From Burkholderiales bacterium (GTDB lineage: Bacteria > Pseudomonadota > Gammaproteobacteria > Burkholderiales > Ga0077523), in contig JAIEQG010000011.1 in NCBI GenBank assembly GCA_019747905.1, positions 1-61,814 of the forward strand: a DNA stretch of 61,814 bases. Direction: 5' to 3'. How positions within the stretch are numbered: the first letter of the stretch is position 1; the number at the start of each line of letters is the position of its first letter. Made by a program: the position numbers and the translations under genes. Shown piece by piece: positions 1-8,718 of this stretch. Under the pieces are notes generated by a model that saw nothing but the letters and a program-made list of their open reading frames with translations, ran no database searches and was not told the origin of the DNA.

Positions 1-168
1 GCGCCCGCGTTCTGGCGCGGGGCGCACACGCCCCCTGTCAGGAAGCGTAGTGGTGGGTCCGGAGGTAGTTGCCGCGCCTGGCGAGCGCCCGCGTTCTGGC
101 GCGGGGCGCACACGCCCCCTGTCAGGAAGCGTAGTGGTGGGTCCGGAGGTAGTTGCCGCGCTTGGCGA
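1..168. repeat. 84-bp direct tandem repeat, two copies
   Basis: Two head-to-tail copies of an 84-bp unit lie at 1-84 and 85-168. I see one difference, C at 78 versus T at 162. The first bases of a third copy (GCGCCC) follow at 169 before the sequence diverges. The array begins at base 1, so it may extend left of the window. No credible protein is encoded in it. Confidence 0.9.
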
Positions 169-176
169 GCGCCCCA

Positions 177-267
177 GCCCCCACCCTGGCCCTCCCCCGG
201 CGAAGCCGGGGGAGGGGATGCAAGGCTCCTTCCCCCAACTTCGTTGGGGGAAGGCTGGGATGGGGGC
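177..267. repeat. Dispersed GC-rich hairpin pair (REP/BIME-like)
   Basis: Two adjacent inverted repeats form this element. One has a CCCTCCCCCGGC arm paired to GCCGGGGGAGGG with a short GAA loop. The other pairs CTTCCCCCAAC with GTTGGGGGAAG. The flanks CCCCCACCCT and GGGATGGGGGC are themselves near complements. The same element recurs at 12380-12494, 20190-20362, 30541-30660 and as the array at 27365-28262, always between genes. It lies just past the end of the RDD gene and may terminate or insulate transcription. Confidence 0.8.
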
Positions 268-280
268 ACCGCCGCTCGAT

Positions 281-724
281 CTAGATCGGCGCCCGCACGA
301 TCCGCGTACCCAATAGCCGGTCGTGCAGGAACTGGCGATCCCGGTCCACCACCACCCAGAAAAACCCGACCCCGGCGGCCAGGAGTCCGGCCAGCGCCAG
401 TAAGTAGCGCGCCACGGCCCGCCCCAGGCTCAATCTCCCGCCGTCCGCGCGCGTGAGCCGCAGGCCCCAGGTCTTCATCGCCAGGGTCTGGCCGCTGCGC
501 CGCCAGCAGTACACGAAATACACGCCGCACAGCACGGCGACGTAGGCCTGGAACACGTGCCGGGCGATGCCGTGCGAGGCGTCACCGAACAGCTTCAGGT
601 ACACCCAGCTGCCGATGAAGGTGACACCCACCAGCAGCACGCTTTCGTAGACCATGGCCCCGAATCTGGGCCACAGCCCCGCGACACGTTCCGGCGTCGC
701 TTGCGCGGTTGGCTCGCCGCTCAC
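281..724 (-). CDS. RDD family membrane protein
   Basis: A 147-residue protein with an RDD-type domain. It has hydrophobic segments near residues 16-40 (AMVYESVLLVGVTFIGSWVY), 53-68 and 105-125, an Arg near the start of the first, and a conserved-looking HDRLLGTRIV end. RDD proteins are small polytopic inner-membrane proteins, mostly of unknown function; some are tied to Na+/H+ antiport. The GTG start at 724 overlaps the TGA of the upstream DUF3106 gene (GTGA), which decides it over an ATG at 790 that would overlap that gene by 70 bases. It is the last gene of the sigma-factor operon, so it is probably co-transcribed. Confidence 0.75.
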   Translation of the reverse strand: MSGEPTAQATPERVAGLWPRFGAMVYESVLLVGVTFIGSWVYLKLFGDASHGIARHVFQAYVAVLCGVYFVYCWRRSGQTLAMKTWGLRLTRADGGRLSLGRAVARYLLALAGLLAAGVGFFWVVVDRDRQFLHDRLLGTRIVRAPI

Positions 725-1143
725 TTCGGCGGCGGGTTCGACCGGAACTGGTCCTTGTGCTCCTCCGGCAGCTGCTCGTACTCGAGCCACTTCCGCTGCA
801 GTTCCTCACGTTCCTTCGGCGGCAGGCTCTGGAGCTTCTTCCATCTTTCGCGCACTTTTGCCCGTTCTGCCGGTGAGAGCGAGGCCCAGTGCCGCAACCG
901 GTTCTGGATGCGTTCCTGCTTTTCCTTGTCCAGGGTCGGATACTTCTTCGCGAGCGCCAGCAGGCGCGCGCGGCGCTCGGGTTCGATGCTGTCCCACTCG
1001 GCGGCTAGCGGGGACAGAATGCTTTGTTGCTGGGCATCCAGCTGCGACCAGGTGGGCACAGTGACCTTGGGCGGATCGGCCGCGACTGCGGCACCCGCCA
1101 GCAGCAGGCAGAACGCTAGCGCTGCGACGAATCGGTGAGCCAC
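721..1143 (-). CDS. DUF3106 domain protein, exported
   Basis: A 140-residue protein with a clear signal peptide: MAHRF, a hydrophobic stretch AALAFCLLLAGAAVA, then ADPP. The mature part is Trp- and charge-rich and alpha-helical, with repeated short blocks (LSPLAAEW, RLLALAKKYP, RWKKLQSLPP). This is the pattern of DUF3106 proteins found after ECF-type sigma factors in betaproteobacteria. The start is a GTG at 1143, inside the end of the DUF3619 gene (28-base overlap), and the stop overlaps the RDD gene start. The function is unknown; a periplasmic role in an envelope-stress circuit is inference from the operon. Confidence 0.7.
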   Translation of the reverse strand: MAHRFVAALAFCLLLAGAAVAADPPKVTVPTWSQLDAQQQSILSPLAAEWDSIEPERRARLLALAKKYPTLDKEKQERIQNRLRHWASLSPAERAKVRERWKKLQSLPPKEREELQRKWLEYEQLPEEHKDQFRSNPPPK

Positions 1144-1499
1144 TGATCGAAGCCCCGGTCGAGATAGGCGTTGAGGGGCAATTCCCCGGACAGCAACTCA
1201 ACGTCCTCGGGCTCCTGCGGGCTCGTGGCCGCGTTCCAGTAGACGATGACGGCGATGCCTGCGACCAGCGCGGCGGCCGGCAGCCAGTAGCGGCGGGCGG
1301 CGGGAAACCGGGAGTGGTCGCCGAACAATCGTGCGCCTGCGGCCGACCAGGTGACCCCATGAGCGGCCTCGGCCTGGCGGGCCCGCGCGAGGGCTGCTTC
1401 GCGAGCCGTCTCGAGCCGCTGCAATACCTCCGGGGCGAGGTCCGCGAGGCTCGCGTCGAGGTTGCGCTTCACTCTGGCGCCGAAGTCGCGCTCGTTCAT
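1116..1499 (-). CDS. DUF3619 family protein, possible anti-sigma factor
   Basis: A 127-residue protein. A cytoplasmic N-terminal half ([15 protein letters not shown] onward) is followed by one membrane segment (YWLPAAALVAGIAVIVYW, about residues 72-89) and a short acidic C-terminal tail. The ATG at 1499 overlaps the sigma factor stop (ATGA), so the two are translationally coupled. One membrane helix, N-terminal cytoplasmic region and coupling to a sigma gene is the usual layout of an anti-sigma factor. The family assignment is by recognition; the anti-sigma role is inferred from context. Confidence 0.65.
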   Translation of the reverse strand: MNERDFGARVKRNLDASLADLAPEVLQRLETAREAALARARQAEAAHGVTWSAAGARLFGDHSRFPAARRYWLPAAALVAGIAVIVYWNAATSPQEPEDVELLSGELPLNAYLDRGFDQWLTDSSQR

Positions 1500-2059
1500 G
1501 GCTCGATTCCCTTTTCCCGGAGGAACGCCGCGATGGAATGGGTCGCTCGCGAGCAATGCGTCTTCACGCTGCCCTCCGAGCAACCCATCGCCGCGGCGGT
1601 TTCCGCCACATCAAGTTCCTCCCAGTAACGGAGCAGGAATGCCTCGCGTTGACGGGCCGGCAGCCGCTCGACGGCGAGGCCGATGGCGTGGGCGATCTCG
1701 GCCCGTTCGGCGTGCTCCTCGGGGCCGCCGTCGCGGTTCGCCCCGGCATCCACGCGCATGTGCTCCAGCGGATCATTGTCCTCCTCGTCGGCCGGCGCCA
1801 GCGACGACAGCAGGGTGGTCCACAGCGACCGGACCTTCTGCCGCCGGTAGTGGTCCCGGACGGTGTTCTGCAGGATGCGCTGGAACAGCAGCGGCAACTC
1901 CGCGGCCGGCTTCCCGGCGTAGCGGTCCGCGAGCTTCAGCATCGCGTCCTGCACCACGTCCAGCGCCACATGCTCGTCGCGCACGGCGAAGAGGGCCTGC
2001 TTGTAAGCCCGGCGTTCCACCTCCGCGAGGAAGGTCGCGATCTCCTGTTCGGTAGCCAG
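1496..2059 (-). CDS. RNA polymerase ECF-type sigma factor
   Basis: About 187 residues. Region 2 contains [14 protein letters not shown] and [17 protein letters not shown] (core binding and -10 recognition). Region 4 contains [18 protein letters not shown] and a helix-turn-helix ending [11 protein letters not shown] (-35 recognition). Relatives normally start with M-A-[ST]-E-Q-E; here the matching codon is CTG at 2059, preceded by GGGCGA, and no ATG, GTG or TTG lies nearby in frame. An upstream start (2203) would add about 48 residues that look non-coding. It heads an operon with DUF3619, DUF3106 and RDD genes and is divergent from yqgE. Confidence 0.8.
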   Translation of the reverse strand: MATEQEIATFLAEVERRAYKQALFAVRDEHVALDVVQDAMLKLADRYAGKPAAELPLLFQRILQNTVRDHYRRQKVRSLWTTLLSSLAPADEEDNDPLEHMRVDAGANRDGGPEEHAERAEIAHAIGLAVERLPARQREAFLLRYWEELDVAETAAAMGCSEGSVKTHCSRATHSIAAFLREKGIEP

Positions 2060-2189
2060 ATTGCATTCGCCCGTGTTGTGCGTGTCCGCGCCTGCCGCTG
2101 CGCCGGCCCATTCGATGGTAGCACCAACCGGGCCAGATCGAAGGCATCGAATCGGGCGAAGCGGAGCGGTAGAATACGCGGCGAAACAC

Positions 2190-2750
2190 ATGGATTCCGT
2201 CAACCTGACCCATCACTTCCTGATCGCCATGCCGAGCATGGTCGATCCCAATTTCGCGAAGTCGCTCACGTACATCTGCGAACACAACGAGCAGGGCGCG
2301 CTGGGGGTGGTGGTGAACCGCCCGACCGACATGACCTTGCGGGCCCTGCTGGAGCAGATCGAGATCGAACCGGGTGACCGGCTGGTGGGTGACACCCCGG
2401 TCTACTTCGGCGGGCCGGTCCAGACCGATCGCGGGTTCGTGTTGCACCAGCCGGTCGGCGACTGGCAGTCGACGTTGTCGGTGCAGGGGGATGTGGGCCT
2501 GACCACCTCCAAGGACATCCTGCAGGCAGTGGCCGAAGGCAACGGGCCCGGCAGCCTGCTGGTGTCTCTCGGCTACGCGGGCTGGGCTCCCGGTCAGCTC
2601 GAAGAGGAACTGAAGCAGAACGCCTGGCTCACGGTTGCGGCGCAGCCCGACGTGATCTTTGCCACCCCTCCGCAGGATCGGCTGGCAGCCGCCATGCAGT
2701 TGCTGGGCGTGAACCTCGCCACCCTGTCCGACGTGGCCGGGCACGCGTGA
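2190..2750 (+). CDS. yqgE: YqgE/AlgH family protein (DUF179)
   Basis: A 186-residue protein with the YqgE/AlgH fold signature: an N-terminal [12 protein letters not shown], then [26 protein letters not shown] and [15 protein letters not shown]. The family is widespread in proteobacteria; AlgH was linked to alginate regulation, but the biochemical role is not established. The ATG at 2190 opens the conserved [10 protein letters not shown]. It precedes ruvX by 16 bases, a conserved pairing in beta- and gammaproteobacteria, and heads a run of plus-strand genes through pyrC'. Confidence 0.93.
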   Translation: MDSVNLTHHFLIAMPSMVDPNFAKSLTYICEHNEQGALGVVVNRPTDMTLRALLEQIEIEPGDRLVGDTPVYFGGPVQTDRGFVLHQPVGDWQSTLSVQGDVGLTTSKDILQAVAEGNGPGSLLVSLGYAGWAPGQLEEELKQNAWLTVAAQPDVIFATPPQDRLAAAMQLLGVNLATLSDVAGHA

Positions 2751-2766
2751 CGGGCCGCCCGCGCGC

Positions 2767-3210
2767 ATGGTCGGCGAGTTGCCCGGGCGCGGCGTCGTTC
2801 TCGGTTTCGATTTCGGGCTCCGGCGCACCGGCGTGGCCGTGGGCGATTTCGACGTCGGCATCGCCCATCCGGTGACCACCATCGACACCGCCGATCGCGG
2901 CGAACGCATGGAGCGCATCGCACGGCTCGTGGCCGAATGGCAGCCGGTGCTGTTCGTGGTGGGCATGCCCGCCCACGGCGACGGTGCCGAACACGAACTG
3001 GCACCGTCGGTGCGCAAGTTCGGCGGCCAGTTGCACGGCCGCTTCGGACTGCCGGTGCGCTACGTCGACGAGACCTTGTCGTCGAACGCCGCGGAGCGTT
3101 CGCTGGCAGCGGCGGGCGTGCATGGCGCGCGCCGCAAGGCAGCACTGGACCAGGTCGCCGCGCAGGAGATCCTGCAGGCGTTCTTCGAGGCGCCGCATGC
3201 CTCAGCCTGA
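2767..3210 (+). CDS. ruvX: Putative pre-16S rRNA nuclease (RuvX/YqgF)
   Basis: A 147-residue RNase H-fold protein. Key acidic positions are seen in [10 protein letters not shown] (about residues 13-22), VVGMP and the DETLSS motif, with a final DQVAAQEIL carrying the last Asp. In E. coli YqgF matures the 5' end of 16S rRNA; the older name reflects its Holliday-junction resolvase-like fold. It lies between yqgE and pyrR and overlaps pyrR by 14 bases. Confidence 0.93.
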   Translation: MVGELPGRGVVLGFDFGLRRTGVAVGDFDVGIAHPVTTIDTADRGERMERIARLVAEWQPVLFVVGMPAHGDGAEHELAPSVRKFGGQLHGRFGLPVRYVDETLSSNAAERSLAAAGVHGARRKAALDQVAAQEILQAFFEAPHASA

Positions 3211-3703
3211 CGCCGAAGCCTTGCTTGCGACACTGGCTGCGGCGATGCACGGTCGTATTGGCCCTGACACCGCTCTGGTCGGCATCCACAGCGGCGGCGT
3301 CTGGGTCGCGGAGCGGCTGCAGGAGAGGCTCGCGCTGACGACGCCGATCGGCACCATCGACGTCGCGTTCTATCGCGACGATTTCGAAAGTCGCGGCCTC
3401 AAGGCGGACGTACGGCCATCGGCCATGCCCTTCGAGGTGGAGGGGCGCGACATCGTGCTGGTCGATGACGTGCTCTACACCGGGCGCACCATCCGGGCGG
3501 CACTGAACGTCCTGTTCGACTACGGCCGGCCGGCGCGCGTGCGGCTCGCGACCCTGGTCGATCGGGGCGGGCGCGAGCTGCCCATTGCAGCGGACTTCGT
3601 CGGCGGGTCGCTCGCGGTGTCGGCCGACGATGTCGCCGTGCTGGAGCGCACCCCAGCGGGACGCCTGTCGCTCACCATCACGCGGAGCGACGGTGCAGCG
3701 TAA
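3197..3703 (+). CDS. pyrR: PyrR bifunctional pyrimidine regulator / uracil phosphoribosyltransferase
   Basis: A 168-residue type I phosphoribosyltransferase-fold protein. The PRPP-binding motif [17 protein letters not shown] is intact, and [10 protein letters not shown] and DVAFYRDD match PyrR. In Gram-positive bacteria PyrR binds pyr mRNA in response to UMP; in many proteobacteria it may act only as a salvage enzyme. The ATG at 3197 lies inside ruvX, and the gene end overlaps pyrB by 11 bases. I do not see an obvious PyrR attenuator before the cluster, so a regulatory role is unproven here. Confidence 0.93.
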   Translation: MPQPDAEALLATLAAAMHGRIGPDTALVGIHSGGVWVAERLQERLALTTPIGTIDVAFYRDDFESRGLKADVRPSAMPFEVEGRDIVLVDDVLYTGRTIRAALNVLFDYGRPARVRLATLVDRGGRELPIAADFVGGSLAVSADDVAVLERTPAGRLSLTITRSDGAA

Positions 3704-4646
3704 TCCCCAGCTCAACGAGCGCGGCGAGCTGCAGCACCTGCTGTCCATCGAAGGGTTGCCGGCGGCCGTGCTGCTGCAGATCCTCGACACCGCTCGCTCG
3801 TTCATGTCGGTGAGCGAGCGCGAGATCAAGAAGGTGCCGCTGCTGCGCGGCAAGTCGGTGTTCAACCTCTTCTTCGAGCCGTCGACGCGGACTCGGACCA
3901 CCTTCGAGATCGCGGCGAAGCGCCTGTCGGCCGACGTGCTCAACCTCAACATCGCCACCTCGTCGCAGACCAAGGGCGAATCGCTCATCGACACCGTGGC
4001 CAATCTCGCTGCGATGCACGCCGACATGTTCGTCGTGCGTCATGCATCCAGCGGCGCGCCCTACCTGATCGCGCGCCATCTGTCGCCGGAGATTCACGTG
4101 GTCAACGCCGGCGACGGTCGGCATGCGCATCCGACCCAGGCGCTGCTCGACGTGTTCACCATCCGCCACTACAAGGGTGACTTCACCGGCTTGAAGGTGG
4201 CGATCGTCGGCGACGTCCTGCATTCGCGTGTCGCGCGGTCCGAGATCCACGCGTTGACGACGCTGGGCGTACCCGAGGTGCGCGTGGTCGGACCGCGTAC
4301 GCTGATACCCGCCCAGGTGGAGAAACTCGGCGTGAAGGTGTTCCACGACATGGCCTCTGGCCTGCGCGACGTGGATGTGGTCATGATGCTGCGGCTGCAG
4401 AACGAACGCATGAACGGCGCGTTGCTGCCCTCGGCGCAGGAGTACTTCAAGGCCTATGGTCTCACGGAAGAGCGGCTCGCCGTCGCGGCGAAAGACGCCA
4501 TCGTGATGCACCCCGGCCCTATGAATCGCGGCGTGGAAATCGACTCCGCCGTGGCCGACGGCACCCAGTCCGTGATCCTCCCGCAGGTGACTTTCGGCAT
4601 CGCGGTCCGCATGGCGGTCATGGCCATCCTGGCGGGGAACGGATGA
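3693..4646 (+). CDS. pyrB: Aspartate carbamoyltransferase catalytic chain
   Basis: A 317-residue enzyme that condenses carbamoyl phosphate with aspartate in pyrimidine synthesis. The carbamoyl-phosphate site [13 protein letters not shown], the HPTQALLD motif and [11 protein letters not shown] near the C terminus are all present, as in active catalytic chains. The GTG start at 3693 sits inside the end of pyrR. The stop overlaps the next gene as ATGA, and that neighbour is a non-catalytic dihydroorotase-like subunit known to form a complex with PyrB in relatives. No pyrI is present. Confidence 0.95.
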   Translation: MQRNPQLNERGELQHLLSIEGLPAAVLLQILDTARSFMSVSEREIKKVPLLRGKSVFNLFFEPSTRTRTTFEIAAKRLSADVLNLNIATSSQTKGESLIDTVANLAAMHADMFVVRHASSGAPYLIARHLSPEIHVVNAGDGRHAHPTQALLDVFTIRHYKGDFTGLKVAIVGDVLHSRVARSEIHALTTLGVPEVRVVGPRTLIPAQVEKLGVKVFHDMASGLRDVDVVMMLRLQNERMNGALLPSAQEYFKAYGLTEERLAVAAKDAIVMHPGPMNRGVEIDSAVADGTQSVILPQVTFGIAVRMAVMAILAGNG

Positions 4647-5917
4647 ACCTGCGCATCGCCAATGGTCTGCTGGTGGATCCGGTAGCCGGTACCGAACGCA
4701 AGGCCGACCTGTTCATTGCCGGCGAAACGATCGCCTCGGTGGGTGCGGCGCCGGCCGGCTTCACCGCCGAGCGCACCATCGACGCGAACGGATTGGTCGT
4801 CTGCCCGGGGCTGGTGGATCTGTCCGCGCGATTGCGCGAGCCCGGCTTCGAATACCGGGCGACGCTGGAAAGCGAGATGGCCGCCGCCGTCGCGGGAGGC
4901 ATCACGCGGCTCGCGTGTCCGCCCGACACCGAACCGCCGCTGGACGAGCCTGGTCTCGTGGAAATGCTGAAGCGGCGCGCATCGAGCCTGCGGCTCGCTC
5001 GAGTGCATCCGATCGGCGCACTCACCCAGGGTCTGCGCGGTGAGCGTCTTACCGAAATGGCGGAACTCACCGAAGCCGGCTGCGTCGCCTTCTCGCAGGA
5101 CGACCGGCCGTTCGCCGACCTGACCATCCTGTGGCGGGCCCTGCAGTACGCGACGACGTATGGTTTTGCCGTGTGGCTACGCCCGGAAGATCCGGGCCTC
5201 GCGCGCGGCGGTGTCGCGCACGACGGCGAGGTGGCCACGCGGCTCGGCCTGGCCGGGATTCCCGCGCTCGCCGAGACGATCTCGCTCGCGGCCATCCTGC
5301 TGCTGGTTCGCGAAACCGGAGCGCGGGTGCACCTGTCGCGTCTCTCCACGGCGGACGGCGTCGAGATGGTGCGCAAGGCGCGCGCCGAAGGCATGGCCGT
5401 CACCTGCGACGTATCGGCCCACCACATCCATCTGTCGGAGATGGACATCGGTTACTTCGATGCGCACTGCCGGTTGTCGCCACCGTTGCGCAGCCTCCGC
5501 GACCGCGAAGCCCTGGTGCGCGGGCTGGTCGATGGCACGATCGACGCGATCTGTTCCGACCACACGCCGGTGGACGAAGACGGCAAGGAACTCCCCTTCG
5601 GCGAAGCCGAACCCGGCGCCACCGGCCTCGAACTGCTGCTGCCGCTCGCGCTCAAATGGGGTGCGGAAGCGAAGCTGCCGCTGGCGCAGGCGCTGGCGCG
5701 TGTGACCTCCCAGCCGGCCCGGGTGCTCCAGGTGCCGGAGCCGGCTCTCGTTCCGGGCGCGGCTGCGGACCTTTGCCTGTTCGATCGCGATGCCTGGTGG
5801 CGGGTCGAGCCCGCCAGCTTGAAAAGCCAGGGCAAGAACACACCTTTCACGGGGTATGAACTGCAAGGACGAGTGCACACCACCTTGGTTGGCGGCCGCA
5901 TCGTCTTCGAGGTCTAA
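4643..5917 (+). CDS. pyrX: Dihydroorotase-like protein, probably non-catalytic (PyrC'/PyrX)
   Basis: A 424-residue amidohydrolase-fold protein. The metal-binding HxH expected after PGLVDL is replaced by Ser61-Ala62-Arg63, although REPGFEY continues normally. Later blocks are retained: [21 protein letters not shown] and [12 protein letters not shown]. This matches the non-catalytic dihydroorotase homologue encoded next to pyrB in many pseudomonads and betaproteobacteria, which is needed structurally for PyrB while a separate pyrC does the chemistry. Coupling to pyrB is tight (ATGA). Databases usually label it simply dihydroorotase. The 105-base gap after it is GC-rich with short inverted repeats but no T-run. 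Confidence 0.9.
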   Translation: MNLRIANGLLVDPVAGTERKADLFIAGETIASVGAAPAGFTAERTIDANGLVVCPGLVDLSARLREPGFEYRATLESEMAAAVAGGITRLACPPDTEPPLDEPGLVEMLKRRASSLRLARVHPIGALTQGLRGERLTEMAELTEAGCVAFSQDDRPFADLTILWRALQYATTYGFAVWLRPEDPGLARGGVAHDGEVATRLGLAGIPALAETISLAAILLLVRETGARVHLSRLSTADGVEMVRKARAEGMAVTCDVSAHHIHLSEMDIGYFDAHCRLSPPLRSLRDREALVRGLVDGTIDAICSDHTPVDEDGKELPFGEAEPGATGLELLLPLALKWGAEAKLPLAQALARVTSQPARVLQVPEPALVPGAAADLCLFDRDAWWRVEPASLKSQGKNTPFTGYELQGRVHTTLVGGRIVFEV

Positions 5918-6022
5918 GTTGAACTCTCCGATGGGCCTGCGGCCCTTCTCCCCAGGGGGCCGGCCCTCTTGGGGCGGCCCGGCGAGGGCTGAATCCCGTC
6001 TTTCCCTATCGTCTCAAAACCC

Positions 6023-8053
6023 ATGAACCCTTTGCTCGACTTCTCCGGGCTCCCGCGCTTTGCCGAATTCAAGGCCGAGTTCGTGGCGCCCGCCGTGGAC
6101 CAGCTGCTCGCGGACAACCGCGCGCTCGTCGCCAGACTCGCGGACGATCCTGCCGCCGCCTCCTGGGACGGCTTCGTCCAGCCGCTCGAGGACGCCAACG
6201 AGCGCCTCTACCGCGCCTGGGGCCAGGTGGCGCACATGAACGCGGTGATGAATTCACCGGAGCTGCGCGAGGCCTACAACGCCAACCTGCCCAAGCTCTC
6301 GCTCTACGGCGCCGAGCTGGCCCAGCACGAAGGCCTGTTCCGCAAGTACCGGGCGATCCGGTCCGCACCGGAGTTCGGATCGCTGTCCGCGGCGCGCCGG
6401 CGCATCGTGGAGAACCGGCTGCGCGATTTCCGCCTGGGCGGTGCCGAACTGGCGGAAGACAAGAAGACGCGGTTCAAGGCCGTGGCGGAACGCCTGTCGG
6501 AACTCTCTTCGCGCTTCAGCGACAACGTCCTGGATGCGACCAATGCGTTCTCGCATATCGAGACCGACGCGGAAGCGGTGAAAGGCATCCCCGACGACGT
6601 GCTGACCACCGCAGCGGAGGCCGCCAAGGCGGACGGCAAGACCGGCTGGAAGTTCACGCTGCACATGCCGTCCTATCTGCCGCTCATGCAGTATGCGGAA
6701 CACCGGCCGCTGCGCGAGCGCATGTATCGCGCCTACGTCACGCGTGCCTCGGAATTCGGTGATGCGAAGCTCGACAACTCGTCCATCATCGGCGAGATCC
6801 TGAGCCTGCGGCGCGAACAGGCGCAGTTGCTGGGTTATGCGAGCTTCGCCGAAGTGTCGCTCGAACCCAAGATGGCCGAGTCACCCGCGCAGGTGCTCAC
6901 GTTCCTGCGCGACCTCGCGGTGCGGGCGAAGCCGTTCGCGTTGCGCGATCTGGAAGACCTGCGTGCGTTCGCGCGCGAATCGCTCGGCCTTGCCGCGCTG
7001 GAAGCCTGGGACATTCCTTGGGCGTCGGAGAAGCTGCGTGTCGCCCGCTATGCGTTCTCGGAACAGGAAGTGAAGCAGTACTTCCCCGAAGATCGCGTGG
7101 TGGCCGGCATGTTCCGCGTGGTGGAGACGCTGTACGGTCTCACCATCGCGCGCGACGAAGCGCCGGTGTGGCACCCCGACGTGCGGTTCTTCCGCATCAC
7201 CGATGCCGCCGGCAAGCTGGTCGGTCAGTTCTACATGGATCTGTACGCTCGGCCTACCAAGCGCGGCGGAGCGTGGATGGACGAAGCCATGGCGCGCCGG
7301 CGCATCACTGCCGGCATGCAGCAGCCGGTCGCGTACCTCAACTGCAACTTCTCTGCGCCCGTGGGTGGAAAGCCTGCGTTGTTCACCCACGACGAAGTGA
7401 TCACGCTATTCCATGAGTTCGGCCACGGCCTGCATCACCTTCTGACGCGGGTCGAGGACCTCGCGGTCTCCGGCATCAACGGTGTCGAGTGGGATGCGGT
7501 GGAACTGCCGAGCCAGTTCATGGAGAACTTCTGCTGGGAGTGGGACGTGCTCGCCAACATGACGCGGCACGTGGACACCGGTGCGGCCTTGCCGCGCGAC
7601 CTGTTCGACAAGATGATCGCGGCGAAGAACTTCCAGAGCGGCCTGCAGACCCTGCGGCAGATCGAGTTCGCGCTCTTCGACATGCGCATGCATCACGAAC
7701 TCGATCCGGCCGGAACGGTGGGGCCGATGCAACTGCTGGCCGAAGTGCGGCGCGAAGTCGCCGTGCTGGTTCCGCCGGACTACAACCGCTTCCCGCACAG
7801 TTTTTCGCACATCTTCGCCGGCGGTTATGCCGCGGGTTATTACAGCTACAAATGGGCGGAGGTACTGTCGGCGGATGCATACAGCCTGTTCGAGGAGCAT
7901 GGCGTGCTCGACCCGGATATCGGCCAGCGCTTCTGGCAGGAGATTCTCGGTGTGGGCGGCAGCCGGCCGGCGCTCGAATCCTTCACGGCGTTCCGCGGTC
8001 GTGAACCCACGATCGACGCGTTGTTGCGGCACAACGGCATGGTGTCTGCTTGA
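6023..8053 (+). CDS. prlC: Oligopeptidase A (M3 zinc metallopeptidase)
   Basis: A 676-residue cytoplasmic peptidase of family M3. The zinc motif HEFGH is at about residues 464-468, with the third ligand region in GVEWDAVELPSQFMEN shortly after. Full-length homology runs from MNPLLDFSGLPRF to the C-terminal FAGGYAAGYYSYKWAE block typical of the family. In E. coli OpdA degrades signal peptides and short peptides. The length equals that of E. coli OpdA (about 680). The following gene starts 26 bases downstream. Confidence 0.95.
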   Translation: MNPLLDFSGLPRFAEFKAEFVAPAVDQLLADNRALVARLADDPAAASWDGFVQPLEDANERLYRAWGQVAHMNAVMNSPELREAYNANLPKLSLYGAELAQHEGLFRKYRAIRSAPEFGSLSAARRRIVENRLRDFRLGGAELAEDKKTRFKAVAERLSELSSRFSDNVLDATNAFSHIETDAEAVKGIPDDVLTTAAEAAKADGKTGWKFTLHMPSYLPLMQYAEHRPLRERMYRAYVTRASEFGDAKLDNSSIIGEILSLRREQAQLLGYASFAEVSLEPKMAESPAQVLTFLRDLAVRAKPFALRDLEDLRAFARESLGLAALEAWDIPWASEKLRVARYAFSEQEVKQYFPEDRVVAGMFRVVETLYGLTIARDEAPVWHPDVRFFRITDAAGKLVGQFYMDLYARPTKRGGAWMDEAMARRRITAGMQQPVAYLNCNFSAPVGGKPALFTHDEVITLFHEFGHGLHHLLTRVEDLAVSGINGVEWDAVELPSQFMENFCWEWDVLANMTRHVDTGAALPRDLFDKMIAAKNFQSGLQTLRQIEFALFDMRMHHELDPAGTVGPMQLLAEVRREVAVLVPPDYNRFPHSFSHIFAGGYAAGYYSYKWAEVLSADAYSLFEEHGVLDPDIGQRFWQEILGVGGSRPALESFTAFRGREPTIDALLRHNGMVSA

Positions 8054-8079
8054 ACCGTCGCACGGTCACGGAGGTTCCC

Positions 8080-8667
8080 ATGAAGATGCTCGTTTCTGTC
8101 GTTCTGGTGATTGTGGTCGTCGCCTCGGTCGACGCCGCCCAGCTCTACCGTTGGGTCGATGCCGACGGCAAGGTGCACTACACCGACAAGCCGCCGCCCA
8201 AGGAAGCGAAGGACATCGAGAAGAAACGCGTGACCACGGCAGCCGATGCAGTGCCCCTGCCTTACGCGGTGCAGCAGGCAGCGAAGACCTTCCCGGTCAC
8301 GTTCTACAGCGCCGACTGCGGCGCTCCCTGCGACCAGGCCCGTGCGCTGCTGGAGAAGCGCGGCGTCCCCTACTCGGAGCGCAATGCGGCCGACCCCGAG
8401 GTCCAGGCCGATCTCAAGAAGGTGACCGGCAGTCAGGACGTCGACGTGCCCGTACTGCAGGTCGGTCGTGCTTCGGTGGTGAAAGGCTGGGAGTCGGGGC
8501 AGTGGAACACGGCGCTCGATGCGGCGGGTTACCCGAAGACGGCAGCCTACAAGCCGCCGACGCCCAAAGTGGAGAAGAAGCCCAAGAAGGAGACGGCGAC
8601 GGCAGACGGCGGCGAGAAGTCGGATCAGGCTGCCCAGGCACCTTCGGCCGAAGCGGCGCCTAAGTGA
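8080..8667 (+). CDS. DUF4124 and glutaredoxin-like exported protein
   Basis: A 195-residue protein with three parts: a signal peptide (MKMLVSVVLVIVVVASVDA); a DUF4124 segment (LYRWVDADGKVHYTDKPPP, about 21-40); a glutaredoxin-like thioredoxin fold (FPVTFYSADCGAPCDQARAL, then VPVLQVG); and a Lys/Pro/Ala-rich tail. The redox motif is C-G-A-P-C, with three residues between the cysteines instead of two. The ATG at 8080 follows GGAGG at 8070-8074. It is probably periplasmic and may act in thiol redox or simply bind; that role is inference. Confidence 0.82.
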   Translation: MKMLVSVVLVIVVVASVDAAQLYRWVDADGKVHYTDKPPPKEAKDIEKKRVTTAADAVPLPYAVQQAAKTFPVTFYSADCGAPCDQARALLEKRGVPYSERNAADPEVQADLKKVTGSQDVDVPVLQVGRASVVKGWESGQWNTALDAAGYPKTAAYKPPTPKVEKKPKKETATADGGEKSDQAAQAPSAEAAPK

Positions 8668-8718
8668 ATCACTGCGCCCCCGCGCAGCAATAGGACCTGC
8701 CTGGGTGCGATCTGCGGG

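Noticed and set aside
2170..2175. TAGAAT as a -10 element of yqgE
   Set aside because: It would give a leader of only about 8 bases and has no -35 match; not supported enough to list.
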